Assembly (NCBI RefSeq): GCF_003002955.1
Contig: NZ_PVTJ01000005.1
Span: forward strand, 186,001-250,000
Length of the DNA stretch: 64,000 bases
Direction: 5' to 3'
From: Glycomyces artemisiae
GTDB taxonomy: Bacteria; Actinomycetota; Actinomycetes; Mycobacteriales; Micromonosporaceae
Position numbers and translations under genes: made by a program. The notes below the pieces were generated by a model. The model had not been told where the DNA came from, ran no database searches, and saw only the letters and a program-made list of their open reading frames with translations. Shown piece by piece: positions 46,882 to 55,636 of this stretch. Position 1 is the stretch's first letter, and the number at the start of each line of letters is the position of its first letter.

Positions 46882-48528
46882 TCAGAAGGGCGGGTCTCCT
46901 GGGCTGCCGGCCGGGATCGGTTCCCGATGGCTGGGCGAGGGCGAGGGCGAGGGCGAGGGTGAGTGCGGGGACGAGGGCGGGGGCGGTGGCGGGGGCGGTG
47001 CGGTCGGTCCGCTTGCCTTGCCCGGTTCGGGTTCTTTGGCCGGTGGTGTGAGGCGTGTTCGGCATTTGGCTCTGGCTGCCCGTATCGAGGCGAGGGCTCT
47101 TTGCCGTTCGGCCTGTTCGGCTCGTGCGTCGAGGTCGGGTTTGAGGGTGGGGGACCATTCGGTGCGGTAGAGCCCGGTCGGGAAGACATCCCAGTCCGTG
47201 TCCTGGTTTTCGGTGTCCATGTCCGCATCGGTGCGCCAGTCGGAGCATCCGCATTCCCCGGCCTGCCCGGCCTGGGTGGCCCCGGTGCCATCACCGGTGG
47301 CGGGGTGGTCGTGGTGGGTGATGAGGGCTTGGCCGGGGCCGGTCTTCTCGATCGTCCAGCCGGTGGTGTGGATGCGGCCGTGGTGGAACCGGCACAGCAG
47401 GATCAGGTTGGCCGCGTTCGTGTCGCCGCCGTCGGCCCAGTGCTGGATGTGGTGGGCTTCGGTCCAGGCGACCGGCCTGGAGCATCCGTGCCAGGCGCAC
47501 CCTTCGCGCTGCTCAAGCTCCAGTTTGCGGCGCAGCGCGGCATTGGGGAGGCGGGCGGCGCGGCCGAGTTCGATCGCCTCGCCGGTGTCGTAGTCGAAGA
47601 CCCCGGGGATGATCCCGGCTTCGCACGCGATCAGGCGGGCTTTGGCGACCGAGACCGGCTGGCCTTCCAGGAGCGGGGTGCGGCCGGTGTCCTTGCCCTG
47701 CAACGTGTCGATGTCGACGGTGAGGTCGAGGGTGGCGGTGTGGCCGTGGCGCTTGACTGCGTCGGGGGAGGTGCCGTAGCCCGCAATGAGCTGGTGGAGG
47801 GCCTCGGCATGCCGGTTCGGCTGGGCCGGGAGCACGCCGTCGAGGTCTTGTTCGTCTTGGCGGGGTGGCGGGCAGGCGGTCTTCAGGTACTTGTCCAGGA
47901 GCCTGCCCGTGTCGCCCGACAACTCACCGGAGAGGGCCCACATGCCGTTGTCGGTCTCGGCCAGTTCGATCCATTGGAGGGACTGCTCGCCGAGGCTGTC
48001 AAGGAGTTCGGACTCTTCGGCGAGGTGGGCGGCCAGTTCGTCAAGGTGGCGTTGGAGGTCTTTGAAGGGGGCGTGGGTGCAGTACTGGGCGATGAGGTGT
48101 TCGGGTGTCGCGCAGAGGGTGTCGGCATCGAAGGGGGAGGGGACCGGTTCCCTGAAGGGGGTGAGTGCGAACAGGCGTACCGCGGGGGTCCGGTCGAGTT
48201 GCCTGACGGCGTAGGCGACTTGGTCGATCCTGGCCTGCCCCGAGACGGCCGCTTCGACGAGTGCTCGGAATTTGGTGGAGAGGCGGGCGATGGCGGCGAT
48301 GTCGGCGGCGGTGCGGTGGGTGAAGTCGAAGGTGGAGATGAGCCAGTCGCGCAGGGCGGAGAAGCCGAAGGCGGTGCGGTGGAGGTTCGCCTGCTTGGCG
48401 TCGATGACCGCGGACAGGACCTGGGCGTAGTGCGTGTTCACTGCCGAGGCGGCAGCTTCGAGGAGGGTCCGGATGGTCTGGGCCTGGTCGCTGCTGCTGG
48501 TCCGGCTGTGGATCGTAGTGGCTGCCAT
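46882..48528 (-). CDS. DUF222/HNH endonuclease-domain protein (13E12-repeat type)
   Basis: Actinobacterial DUF222 protein of 548 residues. The helical DUF222 region spans about 20-330 (LSTKFRALVEAAVSGQARIDQVAYAV and LRRKLELEQREGCAWHGC in outline). The HNH nuclease motif lies near 345-395: two cysteines (CAWHGC), AHHIQHWADGGDTN, then NLILLCRFHHGRIH. The C-terminus is low complexity: eight consecutive prolines and a (PS)n run coded by a GAGGGC-type hexamer repeat. These proteins occur in many copies in actinobacteria, often with mobile-element character; a defence or homing role is suspected but unproven. ATG at 48528 follows AGGGGGTG. Confidence 0.88.
   Translation of the reverse strand: MAATTIHSRTSSSDQAQTIRTLLEAAASAVNTHYAQVLSAVIDAKQANLHRTAFGFSALRDWLISTFDFTHRTAADIAAIARLSTKFRALVEAAVSGQARIDQVAYAVRQLDRTPAVRLFALTPFREPVPSPFDADTLCATPEHLIAQYCTHAPFKDLQRHLDELAAHLAEESELLDSLGEQSLQWIELAETDNGMWALSGELSGDTGRLLDKYLKTACPPPRQDEQDLDGVLPAQPNRHAEALHQLIAGYGTSPDAVKRHGHTATLDLTVDIDTLQGKDTGRTPLLEGQPVSVAKARLIACEAGIIPGVFDYDTGEAIELGRAARLPNAALRRKLELEQREGCAWHGCSRPVAWTEAHHIQHWADGGDTNAANLILLCRFHHGRIHTTGWTIEKTGPGQALITHHDHPATGDGTGATQAGQAGECGCSDWRTDADMDTENQDTDWDVFPTGLYRTEWSPTLKPDLDARAEQAERQRALASIRAARAKCRTRLTPPAKEPEPGKASGPTAPPPPPPPPSSPHSPSPSPSPSPSHREPIPAGSPGDPPF
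46936..46960 (-). repeat. Hexamer microsatellite in the HNH gene
   Basis: About four tandem GCGAGG units on the + strand encode the Pro-Ser repeat of the HNH protein tail. Length variation here would stay in frame, as the unit is six bases. Confidence 0.6.
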
Positions 48529-48961
48529 CGGGATCACCCCCTGTGTTGTTGTGCCCTGCGTATTCGCTGGTGTGTATCAATTGTGACGCTGTGTGCTAAA
48601 GTGCGTCAACACCCAGAAGGGTGATCTTTGGTGAGGAAGTTTCACCAAGCCCCACCCGCACCACCGCTCGCCTTCCCGCCCACCCACCCCGGACCCCAAG
48701 GCCGCCAACCCAACCCAAGCGCAATGGGACCTCTTCGTCGCTGCCCGCTCTAACCCCAACCCAAGACCACCCGCAACCCAGAAGCGTGGCTGAAGATGGT
48801 CGTACCCCGCGGGCACGAGTGAAGCGCCAAGAGCGTCCCCTCCATTGACCATGCTGACGTTTGACCATGCTGAACGGGTTGTTCGATGCCGCTCGGCAGA
48901 GTCGATGTCGCACCGGGGCCATAGTCTCGGGTCGTTGAATCCGGTCGCTCGAAGGACGCGC
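48529..48961. other. 433-base intergenic region between the HNH gene and the DUF4132 array
   Basis: Divergent control region. It contains TTGGTGA (48628-48634) inverted as TCACCAA (48642-48648), the direct repeat TTGACCATGCTGA at 48845-48857 and 48861-48873, and CATAGT near 48920 as a possible -10 element for the array. From about 48650 to 48790 the + strand is C/A-rich, the mirror of the G/T-rich stretch beyond the HNH gene. No convincing small gene was found. Confidence 0.5.
48845..48873 (+). repeat. 13-base direct repeat upstream of the DUF4132 array
   Basis: TTGACCATGCTGA occurs twice with a 16-base period, about 90 bases before the first DUF4132 start. It could be a paired activator site, or each TTGACC could act as a -35 box. 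Confidence 0.4.
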
Positions 48962-51900
48962 ATGACTGAACACGTTGCCCCCCAAGAAGACTCGCTCGAA
49001 CTGCCCTCCGGCTGGGGCGCGCGCCCCATGTCGCGGCGCGGCCGCCGCACCGGGAAGCCCGTGGTCCTCGACGCCGAAGCGGGGGAGACGCTGCGCCGCA
49101 AGATCGACGCCCGCGCCCCCAAGGTCCGCCTCGCTTTGGCTCGCCCCGACAACGCCGACCACGTGGACGCCGCGGAGGCGTTCCTCGCCGGGAAGGCCGA
49201 CCCGCGCGGCGCCGCCGCGGTCGCCGCCCTCATGTGCGACGCCCACAGCCGCCACTCGGACTCCTGGCTGCGCCCCGAGTTCGACGGCTGGGCCGCCGAG
49301 CACGGCCTCCCGTTCGCCGTTGCCGCCGCCGTCGAGCGCCTCGCCGTCCACCAGCGCTCCAGCAGCGGCAACGGATACGAGCACCGCGTCCTCGTGCCCG
49401 TCCACTTCGACTACATGAGCCCCCTCATGCACGAGCACGAGCAGGGCGGCCTCGCCGCCATCCGCTCGGTCCTCGCCGACCTGCCCGACGCCGATTACGC
49501 CGAGGTGGTCGCCGCCGTCGCGCCCGTCCGCGACACGCCCCTCAAGCGCATCGCCGCCGCGATCCTCCTGCCCGACGAGACCGCATGGGCCGACGAGGCC
49601 ATGCCCGAGTACGCGCAGGTCCGCTCCTACGGCTGGTGCGACGCCATCATGCTCCACTCCGTCAGCGCCCCAGGCCAACTCGTCGCGGGCGGGATCACCG
49701 TCCTCAACGAGTACTACACCGACACGGCCGCAGTCGCCGCGCTTCTCACCGGCCTCGGCACCGGGGCGCTCCCGATCATCGAGCACACGCTGATCCAGAG
49801 CGGCCACCTGCCAGCCGAGTTTCGCAAGACCCTCTACCGGGCCGTCGCCGCGATCCCCTCCGACGCGGCCATGGACCTCCTCGTCAAGCGCCTCCACGAA
49901 CCCCACGTGTTCGAGCCCGCCGCCGAGGCCGCCGCGCGCTTCCCGCAGCGCGCCCTGCGCACCGTCCTCGCCCGCGCGGGCCGCACCACCGGCGACGCCC
50001 GCTTCCGCCTCATCGCCCTCGCGTCCCTCGTCCCCGAGGCCGACCGGGCCTTCCTCGACGAAGCGGGCCGCGCCGCCCTCGACGCGCTCCTGGCCGAGAA
50101 CGGCCGCGCCCCCGAGGCAGACGCCGCCGACCTGCCGCCGCTCCTGGTCGCCCCGCCGTGGACCGTCAAGCGCGCCAAGGCCAAGCCCGTCGTCATCGAG
50201 GGCCTCGAAGCCCCCACGGGGATCACGCTCGCCTGGGCTCCGGGCGAGCAGGAGGAGTGGCTCGGCCTCAAGGAGTCCTGGGACTACGAAGGCGCGTACG
50301 AGGACTGGACTGAGCCCGGCCCCGACACCTACGACTGGCAGATCGAGTCGTTCCTCGCCTTCGGCGACCCGGCTAAAGCCGAGCCGCACCTGCACCGGTG
50401 GCTGAACAAGGACTACTACGGCTACGAGTACACGGTCCTGCGCATCCTCGCCCGCTACGGCGACCGCGTCGCCGACCACGCCGTCGCCGCCGCCCGCAAG
50501 GACCCGACCTTCCTGCGCCTGCCCGGCCCGATCCTGTCCCTCGACGCGGCCCGCCTCGCCGCCGAACGGCTCGACCGCCTCAAGTCCGCGCGGGCCTCGG
50601 CCGCGCAGTGGTTCGCGCGCCACGGCCTCGCCGCCGTCCCCTATCTCGTGCCCGACGCCCTCGGCTCCGACAAGAAGCTGCGTCGCTACGCCGAGACCGC
50701 GCTCCTCCACCTCGCCATGCGCTTCGGCGCCGCCGAGACCGCCGCCGCGGCCGAGCCCTTCGGACCCGAAGCGGCCCAAGCCATCGCCGCGCTCCTCGAC
50801 GGCGACCCCCTCGAACCCCGCGGCGTCAAGCTCCCCAAGCCCGGCGCGTGGGCCTCCCCGGCGACCCTCCCGCAGGTGCTCCTCAAGAACGGCAAGGCCC
50901 TCCCGTCCGAGTCGGTGCGCCACCTGCTCACCGTCCTCGCGCTCGCGACCCCCGAGTACCCCTACCCGGGCCTCGACGTGGTCGCCGAAGCCTGCGACCG
51001 GGCGTCCCTCGCGCGCTTCGGCCGCGCCGTGTTCCAGCTGTGGCTGTCGATCGGCGCGCCCCCGAAGGACTCCTGGGCGCTCACGCAGCTCGCGCACTTC
51101 GGCGAGGACGAGACGGTGTGGGCGCTCGCCCCGCTCATCCGCGAATGGCCCGGCCAGTCGCAGCACAAGCGCGCCGTCACCGGCCTGGCCGTGCTCGGCG
51201 CACTCGGCTCCGAGGAGGCCCTGCGCGCCATCCAGGTCATCGCCGACCGCGTCAAGTTCAAGGCGCTCAAGGAAGAAGCGGGCCGCCAGATCGAGCGCAT
51301 CGCCGCCGACCTCGGGCTCTCCCGAGAGCAGCTCGCCGACCGGCTCGTGCCGGACTTCGGGCTCGGCGAGGACGCCGCGCTCGTCCTCGACTACGGGACG
51401 CGGAAGTTCACCGTCGCGTTCGACGAGGCCCTGAAGCCGTTCGTCACCGACGAGGACGGCAAGCCCCGCAAGGTCCTCCCCAAGCCCGGCGCGAAGGACG
51501 ACCCGGACCTGGCGACCGCCGCCTACCAGCGGTTCACCGCCCTGAAGAAGGAGCTGCGGGCCGTCGCCACCGACCAGATCGCGCGCCTCGAAGCGGCCAT
51601 GACCGCCACCCGCTCATGGTCGCTGGAGGAGTTCCGGCGGTTCTTCGTCGACCACGCGCTCACGCGGCACCTCGCGCGCCGTCTGGTGTGGACCGCCGAA
51701 ACCGGCGGAGTCTTCACCGGATTCCGCATCGCCGAGGACGGCTCCTTCAGCGACGCGGAGGACGAGACCATCGACCTCCCCGCCGATGCCGCGATCCGCG
51801 TCGCCCACCCCGTCCACCTGGGGGACCAGGTCGCCGCGTGGGCCGAGATCCTCGCCGACTACGAGATCCTCCAGCCCTTCGACCAGCTCGACCGGCCCGT

Positions 51901-52279
51901 GCTCGCCTTCACCGACGAAGAGCTGGCGACCGGTCGCCTCACCCGCTTCGAAGGCGCGAAGGTCGAGGTCGGACGCCTCCTCGGCATGACCAAGCGCGGC
52001 TGGTGGCGGGCCTCCCCCGAGGACGGCGGCGTCGAACCGGGCCTCGCCTACAAGCTGCCGAACGGCGGCTTCGTCACGATCGAACTCGACCACGGCATCT
52101 ACGTCGGCGCGATCGGCGAGACCCCCGAGCAGACCCTCCGCGGCGTGCACCTTACCGACACCGAGCAGTACTGGTGGTCGGACGAGCAGTATGCGAAGCG
52201 CAAGCACCCCACGAACATCGACGCCGTCACCGCCGCCGAGGTCCTCGGCTCGCTGGCCCGCCTCACCGGCCGCTCCTGA
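48962..52279 (+). CDS. DUF4132-domain protein, array copy 1
   Basis: Large soluble protein of 1105 residues, distantly like the C-terminal part of E. coli YehI/MolR-type proteins; molecular function unknown. Layout: N-terminal motif SGWGARPMSRRGRRTGKP; alpha-helical, probably HEAT-like region to about 385; linker motif DLPPLLVAPPWTVKR (about 390-404); second helical block to about 630; highly conserved LPQVLL ... LLTVLALATPEYPYPGLDVV (about 636-670) and QHKRAVTGL; then the DUF4132 domain from about 780 (SREQLADRLVPDFGL, FTVAFDEALKPFV, DYEILQPFDQLDRPV). The ATG at 48962 has AAGGA seven bases upstream; the longer frame starts inside a promoter repeat. First of five tandem paralogues. Confidence 0.85.
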   Translation: MTEHVAPQEDSLELPSGWGARPMSRRGRRTGKPVVLDAEAGETLRRKIDARAPKVRLALARPDNADHVDAAEAFLAGKADPRGAAAVAALMCDAHSRHSDSWLRPEFDGWAAEHGLPFAVAAAVERLAVHQRSSSGNGYEHRVLVPVHFDYMSPLMHEHEQGGLAAIRSVLADLPDADYAEVVAAVAPVRDTPLKRIAAAILLPDETAWADEAMPEYAQVRSYGWCDAIMLHSVSAPGQLVAGGITVLNEYYTDTAAVAALLTGLGTGALPIIEHTLIQSGHLPAEFRKTLYRAVAAIPSDAAMDLLVKRLHEPHVFEPAAEAAARFPQRALRTVLARAGRTTGDARFRLIALASLVPEADRAFLDEAGRAALDALLAENGRAPEADAADLPPLLVAPPWTVKRAKAKPVVIEGLEAPTGITLAWAPGEQEEWLGLKESWDYEGAYEDWTEPGPDTYDWQIESFLAFGDPAKAEPHLHRWLNKDYYGYEYTVLRILARYGDRVADHAVAAARKDPTFLRLPGPILSLDAARLAAERLDRLKSARASAAQWFARHGLAAVPYLVPDALGSDKKLRRYAETALLHLAMRFGAAETAAAAEPFGPEAAQAIAALLDGDPLEPRGVKLPKPGAWASPATLPQVLLKNGKALPSESVRHLLTVLALATPEYPYPGLDVVAEACDRASLARFGRAVFQLWLSIGAPPKDSWALTQLAHFGEDETVWALAPLIREWPGQSQHKRAVTGLAVLGALGSEEALRAIQVIADRVKFKALKEEAGRQIERIAADLGLSREQLADRLVPDFGLGEDAALVLDYGTRKFTVAFDEALKPFVTDEDGKPRKVLPKPGAKDDPDLATAAYQRFTALKKELRAVATDQIARLEAAMTATRSWSLEEFRRFFVDHALTRHLARRLVWTAETGGVFTGFRIAEDGSFSDAEDETIDLPADAAIRVAHPVHLGDQVAAWAEILADYEILQPFDQLDRPVLAFTDEELATGRLTRFEGAKVEVGRLLGMTKRGWWRASPEDGGVEPGLAYKLPNGGFVTIELDHGIYVGAIGETPEQTLRGVHLTDTEQYWWSDEQYAKRKHPTNIDAVTAAEVLGSLARLTGRS

Positions 52280-52294
52280 CCCGCTCACCTGCAA

Positions 52295-52334
52295 GGGGTG
52301 CCGCACCCGGACCGTATCCTCGGGGCGGCACCCC
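52295..52334 (+). promoter_or_regulatory. Hairpin between DUF4132 copies 1 and 2, with a -10-like loop
   Basis: GGGGTGCCGC (52295-52304) pairs perfectly with GCGGCACCCC (52325-52334). The 20-base loop contains CGTATCCT, which resembles a -10 element. It could be an internal terminator, a processing site or a promoter for copy 2. No similar element separates copies 2 to 4. Confidence 0.45.
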
Positions 52335-52349
52335 ACCCGGAAAGACGAG

Positions 52350-55300
52350 ATGACTGCTCTTGACCTCCCCGCGGCCTGGGCCGCGAAGCTCCTCCCGCGC
52401 CGCGGAACGCGCCCCGGGACGCCGACCATCCCGGACCCCGACGCCCCCGACCTCCTCGCCGAGCGGTTCGAGGTCCACGCCGACCTCCTCGCGCAGATCC
52501 TCCACATGAAGCGCAACCGCCGCCACCGCCAAGCGATCACCGACTACCTCTCGGGCGCACCGGACGTCGCGGGCGCCGTCGCCGCCGGCGAGCTGCTGCG
52601 GCACGTCGGTCCGCACACCGCCGCCGAGTGGACCCGCCTCGAACTCGACGCCTGGCTCGTCGCCCACGGCCTACCCTGGACCGTGTGCGCGTTCGTCGAA
52701 CGCCATGCGGTGCAGCTGTTCGGGTACTACGACGAGGACGAGCGCCCCCAGATGCGGCACCTGCACCTCACCGACGCCCGCTGGCACGAGTACCGGTCCC
52801 TCCACCGCGACATGGACAACGGCGCCGTCGCCGCGCTCCGCGCGCACCTCGCCGCCGCAAGCGACGACGAGTACAAGGCCGTCGTCGCCGCTGCCGCCGA
52901 GCACCGCCGCGGCCCCTCGCAGCGCCTCGCCGCCTCGCTCCTCCTCCCCGACGAGGCCGACTGGACCGCCGAGGTCTGCGACGAGTACGACGAGCACCGC
53001 TCCTCCGGCGCCACCGACCGGTTCCTGTACCACTTCGTCTCCGAACCCGCCCACCTCAAGGTCGCCCGGATCTACAAGTTCGAGGAGTACTACCTCACGG
53101 CCGAGCACATCGCCGCCGCGGTGGACACCATGGGGGACAAGGCCGTCGGCCTCCTCTCCCGCACCTTCGACTCCCGCTGGTACGTCAGCGCCGAGAACCG
53201 CCGCCTCCTCGCCAAGGGCCTCGCCCTGCTCCCCGCGGGCGCCGTCCACCTCGTCGAGCAGCTCGACGAGCCCCACGCGTTCGACGGCGCCGTCGACGGC
53301 GCCCGCCGCCACCCCGGCCCCGTCCTGCGCGCCGTCGCCGCCGCCGCACCCGGTGCCGCACCCGCACAGCGCGGCCGCCTCGCCGCCGTCGCCGCCGCGG
53401 CCGGGCCCTTCGACGGCCTCACCGACGCCGAGCGCACCGCCGTCGCGGGACTCGCGCAGCGGACCGTCCCCGACGCCGACCCCGCCGACCTGCCTCCGCT
53501 GCTCACCGCCCCGCCGTGGACGGTCAAGCGCCGCAAGCCCACCCGCACCGTCCTCGACCTGGAGCCCATCGGCGAACCGCATCTCGTGTGGAAGGACGGC
53601 GAGAGGGAACGCTGGCTCGATCTCATCGCCTCCTTCGCGGACGACGCAGAGTCGGCCGAGTCCTGGCGCCGGAGGGCCCGCCGCATCACCGCGGGCGGCT
53701 TCCGCCACATCGTGTCCGGAGTCCTCGCCTTCGGACCTCCCGACGCCGCCGACCCGCTGTACGCGCGCTGGCTCGCGTCCGACGCCGAACCCAGTGAGAA
53801 CGAGATCCTCGCGATCCTCGCCCGCTACGGCCCCACCGCGATCGACAAGGCCGTCCAAGCCGCCGAGTACTGCGACTTCGACGAGGTCCTCGCCCCCGCG
53901 TGCAGCCTCGGCGCCGCCCGCTTCGTCGCCGAGCGGTACACCCGCCGCAAGTCCGACCGCGCCCGCGCCGCCGCCTGGTTCGAGCGCCACGGCCCTGCCG
54001 CCGCCCGGTTCCTCGTCCCCGATGCCCTCGGCGCCGACAAGGACCGGCGCAAGTACGCCGAGACCGCCCTGTTCCACCTCGCGGTCCGCCTGGGGGACAA
54101 GGCGATCATCGCCGCCGCCGAACCCTACGGGCCCGAGGCGGTCGCAGGGGTGGCGACGCTCTTCGACGGCGACCCCCTCGAACCGCGCGGCGTGAAGCTC
54201 CCCAAGCCCGGCCCGTGGGCCGTGCCGGTCATGTTCCCGCAGGTCCTCCTCAAGGGAGGCGACCGGGCGCTGCCCGAGGACGCCGTGCGGCACCTGCTCA
54301 CCGTCCTCGCGCTCGCGACCCCCGAGTACCCCTATCCGGGCCTGGACGTGGTCGCCGAGACCTGCGACCGGGCGTCCCTCGCGCGCTTCGGGCGCGCGGT
54401 CTTCGAGCAGTGGCTCGCCGTCGGCGCGCCCCCGAAGGACCAGTGGGCGCTCACGCAGCTCGCGCACTTCGCCGAGGACGCGACCGTGTGGCTCCTCGCG
54501 GACCGCCTGCGCGAGTGGCCCGGCGACGGCCAGCACAAGCGCGCGGTCACCGGCCTCGGCGTGCTCGGCGCGATCGGCTCGGAAGAAGCGCTGCGGGCCA
54601 TCCAGACCACCGCCGACAAGGTCCAGTTCAAGGCCCTCATGTACGAGGCCATGGAGCAGATCAACCGGGTCGCCCTGGAGCTGGGCCTCTCGCGCGAGCA
54701 GCTCGCCGACCGGCTCGTGCCGGACTTCGGGCTCGCCGACGACGCGGTCCGCACCGTCGACTACGGGACCCGCACCTTCACTGTCGCGTTCGACGAGCAG
54801 TTGCGGCCCTTCGTGATCGACGAGGCCGGGAAGGCCCGGAAGAGCCTCCCCAAGCCCGGCGCGAAGGACGACGCCACCGTCGCCGACGACGCCTACCGGC
54901 GGTTCCAGGCTCTGCGCAAGGAACTCAAATCCGTCGCCAAAGAGCAGGTGAACCGCCTCGAAGTCGCGATGGTCGAGGGCCGCACCTGGGACGCGGAGGA
55001 GTTCCGCCGCCACCTCGTGGGCCACGCTCTCACCGGGCACCTCGTCCGCCGCCTCGTGTGGCTCGCCGACGGCGCCGCGTTCCGCATCGCCGAGGACGGC
55101 ACGTTCAGCGACCTCGACGACGACGCGTTCGACCTCCCCGCAGGGGCTTCGGTGCGCCTCGCCCACCCGGCGCTCCTCGGCGATACCGCCGACCGGTGGG
55201 CCGAGGTCTTCGCCGACTACGAGATCCTCCAGCCCTTCGACCAGCTCGACCGGCCCGTGGCCGCCTTCGCCGACGAGGAGCTGACCACCGGCCGCCTCGC

Positions 55301-55625
55301 GCGGTTCGAAGGCGCCGCAGTGGACACCGGCCGCCTCCTCGGCCTCGCCCGGCGCGGCTGGCACCGCGCCTACCCCGGCGACGGCGGGCTCGTCCCCGGG
55401 TTCACCTACCCGCTCGCGAGCCGCTGCTTCCTCGTCCTCCGCATCACGCCCGGCATCGACCTCGGCTACACCGCCGAGCACCCGACCCAGACGATCGCCT
55501 CCGTGCACCTCGCCGACCTGGAGACCTTCGGCGGCGACCCCGTGCCGCCGACCGGCCCCATCGACCCCGTCGCCGCCGCCGAGGCCCTCGGCGCCCTCGC
55601 CCGCCTCACCGGCTCCCGACCATGA
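52350..55625 (+). CDS. DUF4132-domain protein, array copy 2
   Basis: Paralogue of copy 1, 1091 residues. N-terminal motif LPAAWAAKLLPRRGTRPGTP, linker DLPPLLTAPPWTVKR at about 380, conserved LLTVLALATPEYPYPGLDVV near 650, and DUF4132 from about 780 (SREQLADRLVPDFGLADDAV, FTVAFDEQLRPFV, DYEILQPFDQLDRPV). Two nucleotide blocks are almost identical to copy 1, showing recent duplication or gene conversion, while the N-terminal 380 residues are much more divergent. ATG at 52350 with a weak GGAAAG site. No signal peptide or membrane segment. Confidence 0.85.
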   Translation: MTALDLPAAWAAKLLPRRGTRPGTPTIPDPDAPDLLAERFEVHADLLAQILHMKRNRRHRQAITDYLSGAPDVAGAVAAGELLRHVGPHTAAEWTRLELDAWLVAHGLPWTVCAFVERHAVQLFGYYDEDERPQMRHLHLTDARWHEYRSLHRDMDNGAVAALRAHLAAASDDEYKAVVAAAAEHRRGPSQRLAASLLLPDEADWTAEVCDEYDEHRSSGATDRFLYHFVSEPAHLKVARIYKFEEYYLTAEHIAAAVDTMGDKAVGLLSRTFDSRWYVSAENRRLLAKGLALLPAGAVHLVEQLDEPHAFDGAVDGARRHPGPVLRAVAAAAPGAAPAQRGRLAAVAAAAGPFDGLTDAERTAVAGLAQRTVPDADPADLPPLLTAPPWTVKRRKPTRTVLDLEPIGEPHLVWKDGERERWLDLIASFADDAESAESWRRRARRITAGGFRHIVSGVLAFGPPDAADPLYARWLASDAEPSENEILAILARYGPTAIDKAVQAAEYCDFDEVLAPACSLGAARFVAERYTRRKSDRARAAAWFERHGPAAARFLVPDALGADKDRRKYAETALFHLAVRLGDKAIIAAAEPYGPEAVAGVATLFDGDPLEPRGVKLPKPGPWAVPVMFPQVLLKGGDRALPEDAVRHLLTVLALATPEYPYPGLDVVAETCDRASLARFGRAVFEQWLAVGAPPKDQWALTQLAHFAEDATVWLLADRLREWPGDGQHKRAVTGLGVLGAIGSEEALRAIQTTADKVQFKALMYEAMEQINRVALELGLSREQLADRLVPDFGLADDAVRTVDYGTRTFTVAFDEQLRPFVIDEAGKARKSLPKPGAKDDATVADDAYRRFQALRKELKSVAKEQVNRLEVAMVEGRTWDAEEFRRHLVGHALTGHLVRRLVWLADGAAFRIAEDGTFSDLDDDAFDLPAGASVRLAHPALLGDTADRWAEVFADYEILQPFDQLDRPVAAFADEELTTGRLARFEGAAVDTGRLLGLARRGWHRAYPGDGGLVPGFTYPLASRCFLVLRITPGIDLGYTAEHPTQTIASVHLADLETFGGDPVPPTGPIDPVAAAEALGALARLTGSRP

Positions 55626-55636
55626 AGGACAGACCC

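Noticed and set aside
46927-46960. Short tandem repeats that might suggest a CRISPR array
   Set aside because: Units are six bases, lie inside a coding frame and have no spacers.
46392-47294. 300-codon minus-strand frame in the G/T-rich region
   Set aside because: Proline/arginine/threonine-rich low-complexity translation, partly overlapping the real HNH gene in another frame, with no ribosome site.
48621-48848. 75-codon plus-strand frame upstream of the DUF4132 array
   Set aside because: Proline/threonine/arginine-rich, no ribosome site, and it covers the palindrome and part of the direct repeat; better explained as a control region.
53900-55636. N-terminal extension of DUF4132 copy 3 by 579 codons
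   Set aside because: The extension is out of frame within copy 2, while the paralogue-like N-terminal motif and a ribosome site begin at 55637.
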